The notes: generated from the sequence alone by a model not told the origin. A stretch of DNA of 64,000 bases from a bacterium UBP14_UBA6098 (GCA_002428525.1 DIWU01000024.1:1-64000), one strand, 5' to 3'; positions 48,820-57,739 are shown, counted from the stretch's first letter. Numbers and translations: made by a program.

Positions 48820-49821
48820 TTATTTTTTCGGCGGAGCAATATCTTCTAGGAGCTTCTTGATTATGTCGTCGGTGGTGATCCCCTCGGCGTCGGCGGTGAA
48901 GCTCGTTATAATCCTATGGCGCAGAACGGGATAGATAATCCTGCGGATATCGTCGATTCCGGGGGTGACTCTGCCGTCGAGGGCGGCGACGGTCTTCGCG
49001 CCGAGCGTCAAGAACTGCCCCGCACGCGGGCCCGCGCCCCAACGAACCCATTTTTTGACATAGTCGAGCGAGGTCGTCTCCGGGCGTGTGTTGCGAACGA
49101 GGTTTATCGCGTATTGAATCACGAAATCCGCCGCGGGAATCCGGCGGACGAGGTTTTGAAGCTCGACTATCTTCGCCGCGTCGAGGACATTTTCGACCTT
49201 GGGCGCGCGAGAGCCGGTTGTGTAGCGGACAATCTCGAGCTCCTCGGTCTCGGTGGGGTAGTCGATATAGATATTCAGCATGAAGCGGTCGAGCTGTGCC
49301 TCGGGCAGGGGGTAGGTTCCCTCCTGCTCGATTGGGTTCTGCGTCGAGAGGACGAAGAAAGGCTCGTCGAGCTTGAAGGTCTTGTCGCCGGAGGAGACTT
49401 CGTGTTCCTGCATCGCTTGAAGGAGCGCGGCCTGAGTCTTCGGCGGTGTGCGATTGATCTCGTCGGCGAGGAGGATATTGCAGAAAACCGGCCCGCTGAC
49501 GAAGCGGAAGACCCTGTTTCCGGTGCTTCTGTCCTGTTCGAGGATCTCCGTGCCGGTGATATCCGAGGGCATAAGGTCCGGTGTGAACTGAATGCGGTTG
49601 AATTTGAGGTCGAGCGCTTGCGCAAGGGTCGAGATCATAAGGGTCTTTGCGAGGCCGGGAACTCCGATGAGGAGCACATGGCCGCCCGAAAGCAGGGCGA
49701 TCATCATCTCGTCGATGACCCTCTCCTGCCCGACGATTACCTTTGCGATTTCGGCCTTTATCTTCGCCGCGGAGGCGGAAAGCTCCTTCACCGCCGCGAC
49801 ATCGTTCATATTTTCAGTCAT
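48820..49821 (-). CDS. MoxR-family AAA ATPase
   Basis: A 333-residue AAA+ ATPase. Walker A-like GVPGLAKT (family-typical, with Ala replacing the second Gly), Walker B NILLADEINRTPPKTQAALL, sensor VLSTQNPIEQEGTYPLPEAQLDRFMLNI, and the C-terminal lid are visible. GGAGGATGAA supports the ATG at 49821. With the downstream DUF58 gene it forms the minimal MoxR-DUF58 pair; no BatA/BatB or methanol dehydrogenase genes follow. The client protein is unknown. Confidence 0.92.
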   Translation of the reverse strand: MTENMNDVAAVKELSASAAKIKAEIAKVIVGQERVIDEMMIALLSGGHVLLIGVPGLAKTLMISTLAQALDLKFNRIQFTPDLMPSDITGTEILEQDRSTGNRVFRFVSGPVFCNILLADEINRTPPKTQAALLQAMQEHEVSSGDKTFKLDEPFFVLSTQNPIEQEGTYPLPEAQLDRFMLNIYIDYPTETEELEIVRYTTGSRAPKVENVLDAAKIVELQNLVRRIPAADFVIQYAINLVRNTRPETTSLDYVKKWVRWGAGPRAGQFLTLGAKTVAALDGRVTPGIDDIRRIIYPVLRHRIITSFTADAEGITTDDIIKKLLEDIAPPKK

Positions 49822-49929
49822 TTCATCCTCCGATTGAACTGCTAAATTAAAGAATTATATTGTTAAAGATATTGTATGTCAAATGCTATCTTGACGATAA
49901 AGCCTCGCCGATTTCATGCCAAACCGGCC

Positions 49930-49957
49930 TTGACATTTGACCGGCCGACAATATCTT
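49930..49957 (+). promoter_or_regulatory. Promoter of truA, apparently leaderless
   Basis: TTGACA (49930-49935), a 16-nt spacer and TATCTT (49952-49957). The ATG follows only 7 nt later at 49965, where transcription would normally begin. No Shine-Dalgarno can fit in that space. Confidence 0.6.
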
Positions 49958-49964
49958 CATTTTT

Positions 49965-50696
49965 ATGCAGAACTGGAAGTTGACAATCGCCTACGACGGA
50001 ACGCGCTTCTCGGGCTGGCAGATACAGGCCGCGGGGCGAACTGTGCAGGGCGAGATCGAGGCCTGCCTTAGCACGATCTTCGATTCGCCGATCTCGATCA
50101 CCGGCGCGGGGCGAACCGACGCGGGCGTCCATGCCCTCGGGCAGGTCGCGAACGCCCGTTTCCCGGAGCGTTATTCGCCGGAGGAACTTCGCTTTCGGCT
50201 GAACCGTATGCTCGACGGCGACCTCTCGATCGAGCTTATCGAGCCGGTCGAGCCGGACTTCTCCGCGCGCTTTTCCGCGACGAGCAAGGTCTATCAGTAT
50301 CGCATCGTCTCGCGGAAGATACCGCACCTGCGCGATTTCGCGCTCAATATCGAGCGCGCGCTCGATCTCGATGTCTTGAGCGAGGCCGCCTCGCTTTTGG
50401 TCGGAACGCATGATTTTTCGGCCTTCGCGGTTAAAAAATCCCTCCCCGAGAGGCCGCTCTGCAATATCCTCCGCGCCGAATGGTCGTCCGAGGGCGAGAT
50501 TGTCAACTTAACAATCGAGGGCAACCGCTTTCTGCACCAGATGATACGCGGGCTGGTCGGCGCCCAGCTCGATCTCGAGCGCGGGCAATTCACTATCGCG
50601 GATTTCGAGGGGATGATTCAGGCCGGCCAAAGGCTCGAGGACTTCACAGTCGTCCCGCCGCACGGCCTTTTTCTGATGAGAGTGATCTACCCCTGA
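49965..50696 (+). CDS. truA: tRNA pseudouridine synthase A
   Basis: A 243-residue enzyme that isomerises uridines 38-40 in the tRNA anticodon stem. The catalytic Asp52 lies in ITGAGRTDAGVHALGQVA, preceded by YDGTRFSGWQ. The RNA-binding and C-terminal part has HDFSAFAVKKS and GNRFLHQMIRGLVG. It is normal length. It is probably translated from a leaderless message (see the promoter entry). Confidence 0.96.
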   Translation: MQNWKLTIAYDGTRFSGWQIQAAGRTVQGEIEACLSTIFDSPISITGAGRTDAGVHALGQVANARFPERYSPEELRFRLNRMLDGDLSIELIEPVEPDFSARFSATSKVYQYRIVSRKIPHLRDFALNIERALDLDVLSEAASLLVGTHDFSAFAVKKSLPERPLCNILRAEWSSEGEIVNLTIEGNRFLHQMIRGLVGAQLDLERGQFTIADFEGMIQAGQRLEDFTVVPPHGLFLMRVIYP

Positions 50697-50734
50697 AAGC
50701 CCGAATCCATCGGCGCAAGTTTTTCACAACCCGC

Positions 50735-50762
50735 TTGACTTTTATTTCAGATAATGTAAAAT
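50735..50762 (+). promoter_or_regulatory. Promoter of the DUF192 gene, apparently leaderless
   Basis: TTGACT (50735-50740), a 16-nt spacer and TAAAAT (50757-50762), followed after 8 nt by the ATG at 50771. Transcription would start at or within a base or two of the ATG. Confidence 0.55.
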
Positions 50763-50770
50763 TTCGCATT

Positions 50771-51259
50771 ATGAAAACGCTTTTCCTCGGAATCTCGATG
50801 CTCTCGCTGGCCCTGCTTTCATGCAAAGAAAGCCCGAAGGAAATGCCCGCGGAAAAAGCGCCGCCGCAGTCCGTCGAGGCCGCGAAGGAATACACGCCCA
50901 AGCTACCGACCCGAAGGATTCAAATTGACACCTGCTCGATTGTCGTCGAGGTGGCGGAAACCCCCGAGGACAGGGCGCGCGGGCTTATGTTCCGCACCTA
51001 CCTACCGGATTCGGTCGGCATGCTCTTTGTCTTCGAGGCCGAGGCCACGCATTCGTTTTGGATGAAAAACACCCTGATCCCGCTGTCTATCGCATTCATC
51101 GGCGCGGACTCGGTGATCACCGATATCAAATGGATGAAGCCGGGCGATCTTTCGAGCCATTACCCCTCGAAGCCCGTGCTTTACGCCCTCGAGATGAACC
51201 GCAACTGGTTCACCAACAAGGGGATACGCCCGGGCGCAAAGGTCCGGCTTTTCGAGTAG
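50771..51259 (+). CDS. DUF192-family lipoprotein
   Basis: 162 residues from the ATG at 50771; upstream codons overlap truA in another frame. The lipoprotein signal is MKTLFLGISMLSLALLS then Cys18. It is followed by a proline/alanine/lysine linker and a DUF192 (COG1430) beta-barrel domain with EVAETPEDRARGLMFRT, GMLFVF, FWMKNTLIPLSIAFIGAD and ALEMNRNWF. The function of the family is not known. It ends ten bases before the ferredoxin-like gene that follows. Confidence 0.85.
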   Translation: MKTLFLGISMLSLALLSCKESPKEMPAEKAPPQSVEAAKEYTPKLPTRRIQIDTCSIVVEVAETPEDRARGLMFRTYLPDSVGMLFVFEAEATHSFWMKNTLIPLSIAFIGADSVITDIKWMKPGDLSSHYPSKPVLYALEMNRNWFTNKGIRPGAKVRLFE

Positions 51260-51268
51260 GAGGACGAT

Positions 51269-51574
51269 TTGCGAATCGATAACCACCCGATATTGAAGTT
51301 CGAGAGGGGGCCGAAGGTCGCCTTCACCCTCGACGGGGCCGAGATGGAGGGTTTCGAGGGCGAGCCTATCGCCGCGGCCCTGCATGACGCAGGAATCACC
51401 ACGCTGAGCTACTCGCTCAAGTATAAGCGGCCGCGAGGGTTTTACTGCGCGATCGGCCACTGTAGCAGTTGCCTTATGGAGGTCGACGGCAGGCCGAATG
51501 TCCGAGTCTGCACAGAGCCGCTTCGCGCCGGCATGGTCGTGAAAACTCAGCAGGGCAAGGGGGTTCTTCGATGA
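51269..51574 (+). CDS. 2Fe-2S ferredoxin-like subunit (HcnA/SoxA-N type)
   Basis: A 101-residue protein with a 2Fe-2S beta-grasp fold. Cysteine ligands are in FYCAIGHCSSCLMEVDG and the later VRVCTEPL, as in HcnA, octopine dehydrogenase small subunits and the N-terminus of heterotetrameric sarcosine oxidase alpha. The start is TTG with AGGAGGA five bases upstream. It overlaps the FAD gene by four bases (ATGA), so the two proteins are made together. Confidence 0.87.
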   Translation: MRIDNHPILKFERGPKVAFTLDGAEMEGFEGEPIAAALHDAGITTLSYSLKYKRPRGFYCAIGHCSSCLMEVDGRPNVRVCTEPLRAGMVVKTQQGKGVLR

Positions 51575-52665
51575 TCCGCGAATGCGATGTCCTGATTATC
51601 GGCGGAGGGCCGGCCGGATTGGCCGCGGCCAAAGAGACTATCGGCGCGGGGCTTCGGACGATTCTGCTCGACGATTCCCTGAAACTCGGCGGACAGCTCG
51701 TCAAGCAGACACATAAGTTCTTCGGCTCGGAGATGCAATACGCCGGTGTCCGCGGGATTTGGATTCCCGAGAAACTGCTCGAGGGCGTCGAGGGAAATCC
51801 GCTCTTCACGGCCTTCCTTAGAACCACCGCCTCCGGGCTTTTCGAGGACGGTGTCGTGACGGCGCTTTTCGAGGATCGCGAGCTTCTCAAATTCCAGCCG
51901 AAGCGCATCATCGTCGCGACCGGCGCGCTCGAAAAGACAATCCCCTTCCCCGGCGGCGATCTGCCGGGGGTTTACGGCGCCGGCGCGGTGCAGACGCTTA
52001 TGAATGTCTATGGCGTGAAGCCCGGAAAGCGCGGCCTGATGGTCGGCGCGGGGAATATCGGCCTGATTGTCAGCTACCAGCTCCGGCAGGCCGGAGTCGA
52101 GGTCGCCGCGGTGATCGAGGGCATGGATCATGTCGGCGGGTATTGGGTTCACGCGAGCAAGATCGCCCGCCTCGGCGTGCCGATCCGGACGAGGACGACA
52201 ATCCTGCGCTCGCTCGGTGAAAACAAGGTCACCGGCGCGGTTATCGCAAAGATCGACGAGAGCTGGCGCGTCATCGAGGGCACCGAGGAGACTATCGACT
52301 GCGACTTTATTTGCCTCGCCGTCGGCCTTTCGCCGCTGGTCGAGCTTTTCCACCTCGCCGAGTGCGAGATGCGCTATGTTCCCTCGCTCGGCGGCGATGT
52401 GCCTGTTCGCAACGCCTCGATGAGGACGACTAACCCGCTGGTTTATGTCGCCGGCGATGCCGGAGGTATCGAGGAGGCCTCGAGCGCTATGGTTGAGGGC
52501 GCGATTGCGGGTCTTTCCGCGGCGAAATCCCTCGACGCGGCGATCCCCGATTTCCCCGCAAAATCGGCACAGCTTGCGGCCGAGCTGGCGGAGCTTAGGT
52601 GCGGCCCGGTCGGGGATCATATAAGATGCGGCCTCGCCGAATGCACGATGGAGGGTTTATTATGA
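51571..52665 (+). CDS. FAD/NAD(P)-dependent oxidoreductase (HcnB-like)
   Basis: 364 residues from the ATG at 51571; the longer frame lies inside the ferredoxin gene. FAD-binding GGGPAGLAAAK is near the N-terminus, ATGALEKTIPFPGGDLPGVYGAGA in the middle, a second dinucleotide motif VGAGNIGLIVSYQLRQAG follows, and YVAGDAGGIEEASSAMVEG is at the C-terminus. This arrangement is typical of HcnB and the NAD-linked subunit of amine or proline/glycine dehydrogenases. A 4Fe-4S gene overlaps its end by four bases. Confidence 0.87.
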   Translation: MIRECDVLIIGGGPAGLAAAKETIGAGLRTILLDDSLKLGGQLVKQTHKFFGSEMQYAGVRGIWIPEKLLEGVEGNPLFTAFLRTTASGLFEDGVVTALFEDRELLKFQPKRIIVATGALEKTIPFPGGDLPGVYGAGAVQTLMNVYGVKPGKRGLMVGAGNIGLIVSYQLRQAGVEVAAVIEGMDHVGGYWVHASKIARLGVPIRTRTTILRSLGENKVTGAVIAKIDESWRVIEGTEETIDCDFICLAVGLSPLVELFHLAECEMRYVPSLGGDVPVRNASMRTTNPLVYVAGDAGGIEEASSAMVEGAIAGLSAAKSLDAAIPDFPAKSAQLAAELAELRCGPVGDHIRCGLAECTMEGLL

Positions 52666-53147
52666 GCACGATCGAGTCCTGCGGAATCCCCGCGCGCGAG
52701 ATGATCGAGGCCACGCTCCCCCCGCCCGAGAGGCGCTCTGCCGGGCCTTACGCCGTGATCGAGTGCTGGCAGGAGATCCCCTGCAACCCGTGCGTGGCGT
52801 CGTGCCCGTTCAACAGCATCGCGGAGATGGCCAATATCAACGACCTGCCGAAGATCGACCATTCGACCTGCACCGGTTGCGGGGTTTGTATCGCCCAATG
52901 TCCGGGGCTGGCGATCTTCGTCATCGACGAGACCTACGCCGAGAACGAGGCCTCGATCCGCATCCCCCACGAGTTCGCGCCGCTCCCGAGCCCCGGCGAC
53001 ACAGTCCGCGCGCTCGGCAGGGACGGTTCGTTTATCTGCGAGGCGAAGGTCATCAAGGTGAAGAACTCCAAATCGAAAACACCGGTTGTCGAGATCGCGG
53101 TCGAAAAGCGTTTCCTGCTCGATGTCCGCGCGTTTGAGCCTATTTAA
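52662..53147 (+). CDS. 4Fe-4S ferredoxin-type electron-transfer subunit
   Basis: 161 residues from the ATG at 52662, overlapping the preceding stop. Two cluster motifs are seen: CNPCVASCPFNSI (about residues 40-52) and CTGCGVCIAQCPGLAIF. A C-terminal beta-rich region of about 60 residues follows (PHEFAPLPSPGDTVRALGRDG). The three genes 51269-53147 are coupled and look like one iron-sulfur flavoprotein complex. The usual D-amino-acid oxidase-type catalytic subunit is missing next to it. Confidence 0.86.
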   Translation: MSTIESCGIPAREMIEATLPPPERRSAGPYAVIECWQEIPCNPCVASCPFNSIAEMANINDLPKIDHSTCTGCGVCIAQCPGLAIFVIDETYAENEASIRIPHEFAPLPSPGDTVRALGRDGSFICEAKVIKVKNSKSKTPVVEIAVEKRFLLDVRAFEPI

Positions 53148-53156
53148 GGAGGGCTA

Positions 53157-53507
53157 ATGGAAAACATGACGAAACAGCTCGAGATCAAGTCCATCAACAT
53201 TTGGTCGGTTTTCAAGATATCGCTCATTGCGTATCTACTCATCGGCCTTTTGGCCGGATTATTCATCGGCGTCTTCGGCGCGATGATCGGCGGGTTTTTT
53301 TCCGCGGCCGATTTAGAGGAAATACCCTTTGCCAGCGGAATCCTCGGCGCAACAGGCGGATTCTTGGGCGGACTATTGCTCGGTGTTGTCTTCGGAATCA
53401 TCTATGGCCTCGGCGGCGGGATCTTCGCGGTTTTAGGCGCGCTGGTTTACAACCTTTTCGCCTCGATCGCCGGAGGGATAAAAATCCGCGTCAAAGAGGG
53501 CGCATAG
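53157..53507 (+). CDS. Small integral membrane protein, DUF3566-like
   Basis: A 116-residue protein. A short charged N-terminus (IKSINIWSVFKISL) is followed by a hydrophobic segment, then a glycine/alanine-rich stretch forming two more helices with GGFLGGLLLGVVFGIIYGLGGG-like packing motifs. The IWSVFK opening and size resemble DUF3566-type membrane proteins; the link is weak and the function unknown. AAGGAGGGCTA precedes the ATG. It closes the run that begins with the DUF192 gene. Confidence 0.7.
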   Translation: MENMTKQLEIKSINIWSVFKISLIAYLLIGLLAGLFIGVFGAMIGGFFSAADLEEIPFASGILGATGGFLGGLLLGVVFGIIYGLGGGIFAVLGALVYNLFASIAGGIKIRVKEGA

Positions 53508-53508
53508 G

Positions 53509-53536
53509 TTGAAATTCCGACATTTTTCTATATTAT
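53509..53536 (+). promoter_or_regulatory. Promoter of the subtilase-carboxypeptidase operon
   Basis: TTGAAA (53509-53514), a 16-nt spacer and TATTAT (53531-53536). The 140-nt leader before the ATG at 53680 contains a possible 11-codon open frame (53556-53591) with AGGTGA upstream, which could be a leader peptide. That is speculative. Confidence 0.5.
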
Positions 53537-53679
53537 ATAAGGCTTAGTTCAAAAAAAGGTGAATATGACTCCTTCGCTTCGGCTTTGTATTTGGAAATAG
53601 TGAAATCTTTCGACACCGACCGGAAAAGCATCGCGGCCATGGTGTTGCGGTGTTTTTTTGTTATCGAAATGGAGGTCCG

Positions 53680-55536
53680 ATGAGAGCCCTATTGACAACC
53701 CTTCTTGCCCTCGCGCTTGCGTTTTCAACCGCCTTTGCTATGAACCTCGGCCGACAGGAGGGATTCCTGCCGGAGTTCGCGCTCGGCCAGCTGGCCTTCT
53801 CGCCGGTTGACGACGCAGGACTCGCCGAGATCGAGGCCTACGCCGCCGCGGAGAACGCCTCGTTCCACCGAGCCACACGCACGCTCGATATCTACCTTTT
53901 GACTTGGGAGCCAAATCTTGACGACGAGCAGTGGAACCGTGCCGTCCGCCTCGGCGACCTCGAAACGCGCGAGCGCCTTCACCGCTCGGCCGAGCCGGAG
54001 GTTTGGGCGCGAGTCCGCGACCTCGAGGCGACAGGCCTTGTCAAATGGGTCTGCCCGAACTATTACCGCTACATTCAGTTCACTCCGAACGATCCGTATT
54101 TCATCGACGGCACCGCCCTCACACCGACAGACCCGCCGAACCAATGGGATAAATTCATCATGAATTGCCCGCAGGCGTGGGATATTCAGCGCGGCAACGC
54201 CTCGATTCTGCTCGCGATTATCGACTCCGGCACCGATGTCGATCATCCGGACCTCACAGCCAATATCTGGGTCAACCCCGGCGAGGACCTCGACGGCGAC
54301 GGCGTCGTCTACGACCTCTCCGACCTCGACGGCGCGGACAACGACTACAACGGCTATATCGACGACCTGTTCGGCTACGACTTCGTCGGCGGTGTCACCG
54401 GCGAGGAGTCCACAATGCCGGATCAGGAGGACTGGAACCCGGACATCCATTACTACGGCGACGACGGCTGGGGCGAGCCCGACCCGAGTGTCGGCAACGG
54501 CACCGGCGGATGGCTGGGCTCCGATCTCGGCGTCTCCCACGGCACGCATTGCTCGGGAATCGCCGCGGCTGTGATGAATAATGCTACTTTGTTCGCGGGC
54601 GTCGCCGGCGGCGGAGTGAAAGTCATGCCTGTCCGCGTCGGCAACCCGGAGGGCTCGATGTCGGTGACGGATATCGCCGCGGGCATCGAATACGCCGCTA
54701 TTGCCGGAGCAAACATAATTTCCATGAGCCTCGGCGGAAGGAGCTCCGCCTCCGAGCCGGTCGAATCGACCGCGATACATTTCGCCTTCACAAACGGCGT
54801 GACGCTGTTGGCGGCCTCGGGAAACAACGTGCCATTTTCAAATCCCGTGTCCTACCCGGCCAGCGACCCTAATGTCATCGCGGTTGGTAGCGGCACGCGC
54901 GCCGGCCAAAGGGCCGAGTTCAGCCAATACGGCGCAAACCTCGATGTCGTGGCCCCCGGCGGAAATTCGTCATGGTTAGGCGGAACCACCGAGACTATCT
55001 GGTCAACATGGGTTGTCTCGGTCTTCGAGGCGGCCTCCTCCGCGCTTTCGGCCGGCGATCATCATTATATGAGCGCCGAGGGCACGAGCATGGCCTGCCC
55101 GCAGGCGGCGGGCGTTTGCGGCCTAATCCTCTCGCAGAACCCGAGCCTCACTAATGTTCAGGTTCGCGAGGTTCTGAACTCCTCCGCGAGGGATATCGGC
55201 ACGACCGGCTTCGACAACCAAACCGGCTGGGGCATGGTCGATGCCTATGCCTCGGTGCTTAACGCAGGCATAGCCGAGTCCGGTAAATTGCCGCAAAGTA
55301 TTGCTATCTCGGTCTTCCCGAACCCCTTCAACGCGGCCTGCCAAATCTCGGCGCGCGGGTGCGTCGCGATTTACAACCTAAGCGGCGTTCTTGTCCGCGA
55401 GCTGGGAGATATCGAGAAAACAGCGCTTTGGGACGGAACCGACGAGCACGGCGGAAATCTCCCGAGCGGCGTCTATCTAATTCGGGCGGAAAGCTCGGGC
55501 AAAACGGCGGTTAAATCTGTGACACTTCTTAAATAA
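53680..55536 (+). CDS. Secreted subtilisin-family (S8) protease with C-terminal sorting domain
   Basis: 618 residues from the ATG at 53680 (GGAGGT upstream), with a signal peptide MRALLTTLLALALAFSTAFA. An N-terminal pro-region (about 25-150) precedes the S8 domain, whose catalytic triad is Asp182 (IIDSGTDVDHPDL), His290 (SHGTHCSGIAA) and Ser470 (EGTSMACPQAAG). A linker leads to a FlgD-like/type IX sorting domain with FPNPFNAACQI and ...WDGTDEHGGNLPSGVYLIRAES. It is therefore exported and probably surface-attached or released. The M14 carboxypeptidase gene starts two bases later. Confidence 0.93.
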   Translation: MRALLTTLLALALAFSTAFAMNLGRQEGFLPEFALGQLAFSPVDDAGLAEIEAYAAAENASFHRATRTLDIYLLTWEPNLDDEQWNRAVRLGDLETRERLHRSAEPEVWARVRDLEATGLVKWVCPNYYRYIQFTPNDPYFIDGTALTPTDPPNQWDKFIMNCPQAWDIQRGNASILLAIIDSGTDVDHPDLTANIWVNPGEDLDGDGVVYDLSDLDGADNDYNGYIDDLFGYDFVGGVTGEESTMPDQEDWNPDIHYYGDDGWGEPDPSVGNGTGGWLGSDLGVSHGTHCSGIAAAVMNNATLFAGVAGGGVKVMPVRVGNPEGSMSVTDIAAGIEYAAIAGANIISMSLGGRSSASEPVESTAIHFAFTNGVTLLAASGNNVPFSNPVSYPASDPNVIAVGSGTRAGQRAEFSQYGANLDVVAPGGNSSWLGGTTETIWSTWVVSVFEAASSALSAGDHHYMSAEGTSMACPQAAGVCGLILSQNPSLTNVQVREVLNSSARDIGTTGFDNQTGWGMVDAYASVLNAGIAESGKLPQSIAISVFPNPFNAACQISARGCVAIYNLSGVLVRELGDIEKTALWDGTDEHGGNLPSGVYLIRAESSGKTAVKSVTLLK

Positions 55537-55537
55537 A

Positions 55538-57733
55538 ATGAAAAAAGCCTTCTTTCTGCTTTTATTATCGGCCTTTGCGGCCCTCGCCCTGCCCGCCGAA
55601 ATCGATGTCCGCGTCGAGGTGCCCTCGCGCGAGGCACTCAGGGAGCTCGTCGGGGCCGGCCTGATGATAGACGATTACAGAGCCTCGACCGGCGAGGTCT
55701 TTGGAGTTATTCTCGAAACTGACCTTAAAAACTTCACCTCGCTCGGCTATCCGGTGGAAATCCTGCCGAAAACCGACGCCCGGGTCTTGGCCGAGATGAC
55801 CAAAGAACACGTTGGATATCCCCTGCACGCGACCTATGTCTCCTTCATGGAGCAGGTTGTCGCAGACCATCCGGTCATCGCCTCGCTGGATACAGTCGGC
55901 TTTTCGGTCGGCGGGCGGCCGATTCTCATGATGAAAATCTCCAACCGCGTCGCTTGGGACGAGGCTGAGCCGGAGTTCTGCTATATTAGCTCGATGCACG
56001 GCGACGAGATCGTCGGCTTCATGTTCATGCAGTGGCTGATCGACTCGCTGACGAACAACTACGGCTCGAACCCGCGGATCACGCGACTGGTCGATTCTTG
56101 CGAGATATTCATCAACCCGCTTATGAACCCCGACGGCTATGTCGCCGTGAGGCGAACAAACAACCATAGCGTCGACCTCAACCGCAATTTCCCGGTCCCC
56201 GACGGCACCCGAGGCGACGACTATTGGACCGCCGAGGTCGAGACGCAGGCTATTGTGAAATGGTTCGCCGGGCGGCATATCAGCTATGCTATTAATTTCC
56301 ACGGCGGCGCGCTGGTCGCGAATTATCCATGGGATTTCGATGCTCAGCTTTCCTCGGACGACTCGCTTTACAAAGCCCTCGCGCGGAACTACTCGAGCCG
56401 AAACCCGCCGATGTTCGCCAGCTCCGAGTTCGATGACGGCATCACCAACGGCTACGCTTGGTATGAGGCCGACGGCACGCTTCAGGACTACTCCTATTGG
56501 CTTCGCGGGGATTTGCATATAACAGTCGAACTCGACAACGATAAAAACCCCACATTTTCGACGCTTCCCTCGCTTTGGAACAACAACTACGACGCCTGCC
56601 TCGCGGCAATCGAGGTCTGTCTCGACCGCGGAGTCCACGGCACAATCACCGACAGTCTCTCCGGCGCGCCGATCGCGGCCACGATCACAATCGGCACCAC
56701 CGGCAGGGGAACCTACTCTGCGCCGGAGAACGGCTACTATCATAGAATTTTCCTGCCCGGCGCAGTCAACCTGACCTTCTCCGCGCCGGGGTATCGGCCG
56801 AAGACCCGCACCGTGACAATTCCGGCCACCGGCCTCGCGCGGCTCGATGTTCAGCTTGTCTCGCAAAATCCGATCACCCTATATCGCACCGACTTCGAGG
56901 CCGACAACGGCGGCCTCACAACGCGAAGCTTCGGCTCGAACCCGCAGGAGTGGGCTTGGGGCGCGCCCTCGCTGGGAATCGTCGTGCCCTTCTCCGGCCA
57001 GAAGCTTTGGGGGACTGTCCTCGCCGGCCAATACAGCAACCAAAGCAAGAGCAGGCTTGTCCTCGAGGATATCGCCCTGCCGGACGCAGACAGCATCGCG
57101 CTGTCGTTTTTCCATTGGTATAGCTTCCAGACGCCGGCCTCGAGCGCCCTCCACGACGGCGGCAATATGAAATTATGGACTTCCTCCGGCGACAGCGCGA
57201 TCCTCTCGCCCACCCCGGACTACGACACGGTGATGAGCAGTTCCAATGTCTTCATCCCCGGCCAGCGCGCCTACGCCGACACGAGTTTTGCCAAGCAATG
57301 GCGCGAGGTTCGTTGCGACCTGACCCCTTGGCGCGGCCAGACGGTCGATATCTCGTGGGATTTCGGCTCTTCGAGCAACAATGTTCAGGTCGGCTGGTAT
57401 ATCGACGATGTGTGGATCTACTATTTTCCGGACACAGCCCTCGTCGTTGACGAGGTGGCTATTCTCCCCGGGGCATGCAAAATATCGGCCTCGCCAAACC
57501 CCTTCAACGCAACTGTTAAGATCGGGCTGGAAAACGCAGTCTCCGACGATCTGAGGATCTTCGATATTCGGGGCAGGCTCGTTCGAGAGATCGCAATCGA
57601 GCCGAACATAAACGGCCGTTGCGAACTGCTCTGGGACGGCACCGATTCTTCGGGAAATGGCCTCGGCTCGGGCGTATATTTCATCGCCTCGCCGGGCAAT
57701 TCGACCAAAACTCCAATCGTTTTAATGAAATAG
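55538..57733 (+). CDS. Secreted M14 zinc carboxypeptidase with C-terminal sorting domain
   Basis: 731 residues with a signal peptide (MKKAFFLLLLSAFAALALPA). The M14 domain has zinc ligands His154 and Glu157 (HGDEIVGF), SVDLNRNFP, His255 (NFHGG) and the catalytic Glu331 (TVELDND). It continues into a carboxypeptidase-regulatory-like beta domain (about 365-430), a beta jelly-roll domain (about 450-640) like those of M6 immune inhibitor A proteins, and a FlgD-like C-terminal domain with NPFNATVKI and GSGVYFIAS. Paired with the subtilase two bases upstream, it forms a secreted endo- plus exopeptidase system. Such M14 enzymes often prefer basic C-terminal residues; specificity is not visible. Confidence 0.92.
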   Translation: MKKAFFLLLLSAFAALALPAEIDVRVEVPSREALRELVGAGLMIDDYRASTGEVFGVILETDLKNFTSLGYPVEILPKTDARVLAEMTKEHVGYPLHATYVSFMEQVVADHPVIASLDTVGFSVGGRPILMMKISNRVAWDEAEPEFCYISSMHGDEIVGFMFMQWLIDSLTNNYGSNPRITRLVDSCEIFINPLMNPDGYVAVRRTNNHSVDLNRNFPVPDGTRGDDYWTAEVETQAIVKWFAGRHISYAINFHGGALVANYPWDFDAQLSSDDSLYKALARNYSSRNPPMFASSEFDDGITNGYAWYEADGTLQDYSYWLRGDLHITVELDNDKNPTFSTLPSLWNNNYDACLAAIEVCLDRGVHGTITDSLSGAPIAATITIGTTGRGTYSAPENGYYHRIFLPGAVNLTFSAPGYRPKTRTVTIPATGLARLDVQLVSQNPITLYRTDFEADNGGLTTRSFGSNPQEWAWGAPSLGIVVPFSGQKLWGTVLAGQYSNQSKSRLVLEDIALPDADSIALSFFHWYSFQTPASSALHDGGNMKLWTSSGDSAILSPTPDYDTVMSSSNVFIPGQRAYADTSFAKQWREVRCDLTPWRGQTVDISWDFGSSSNNVQVGWYIDDVWIYYFPDTALVVDEVAILPGACKISASPNPFNATVKIGLENAVSDDLRIFDIRGRLVREIAIEPNINGRCELLWDGTDSSGNGLGSGVYFIASPGNSTKTPIVLMK

Positions 57734-57739
57734 GACAAA

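Noticed and set aside
51547..52620. 357-codon open frame antisense to the FAD oxidoreductase
   Set aside because: No domain, no start signal, His/Arg/Asp-rich shadow composition.
53556..53591. 11-codon upstream open frame before the subtilase
   Set aside because: Too short to judge. A ribosome-site-like AGGTGA is present but there is no attenuator hairpin.
55565..56866. 433-codon open frame antisense to the M14 carboxypeptidase
   Set aside because: Shadow of a GC-biased gene. The plus strand carries signal peptide, zinc ligands and sorting domain.
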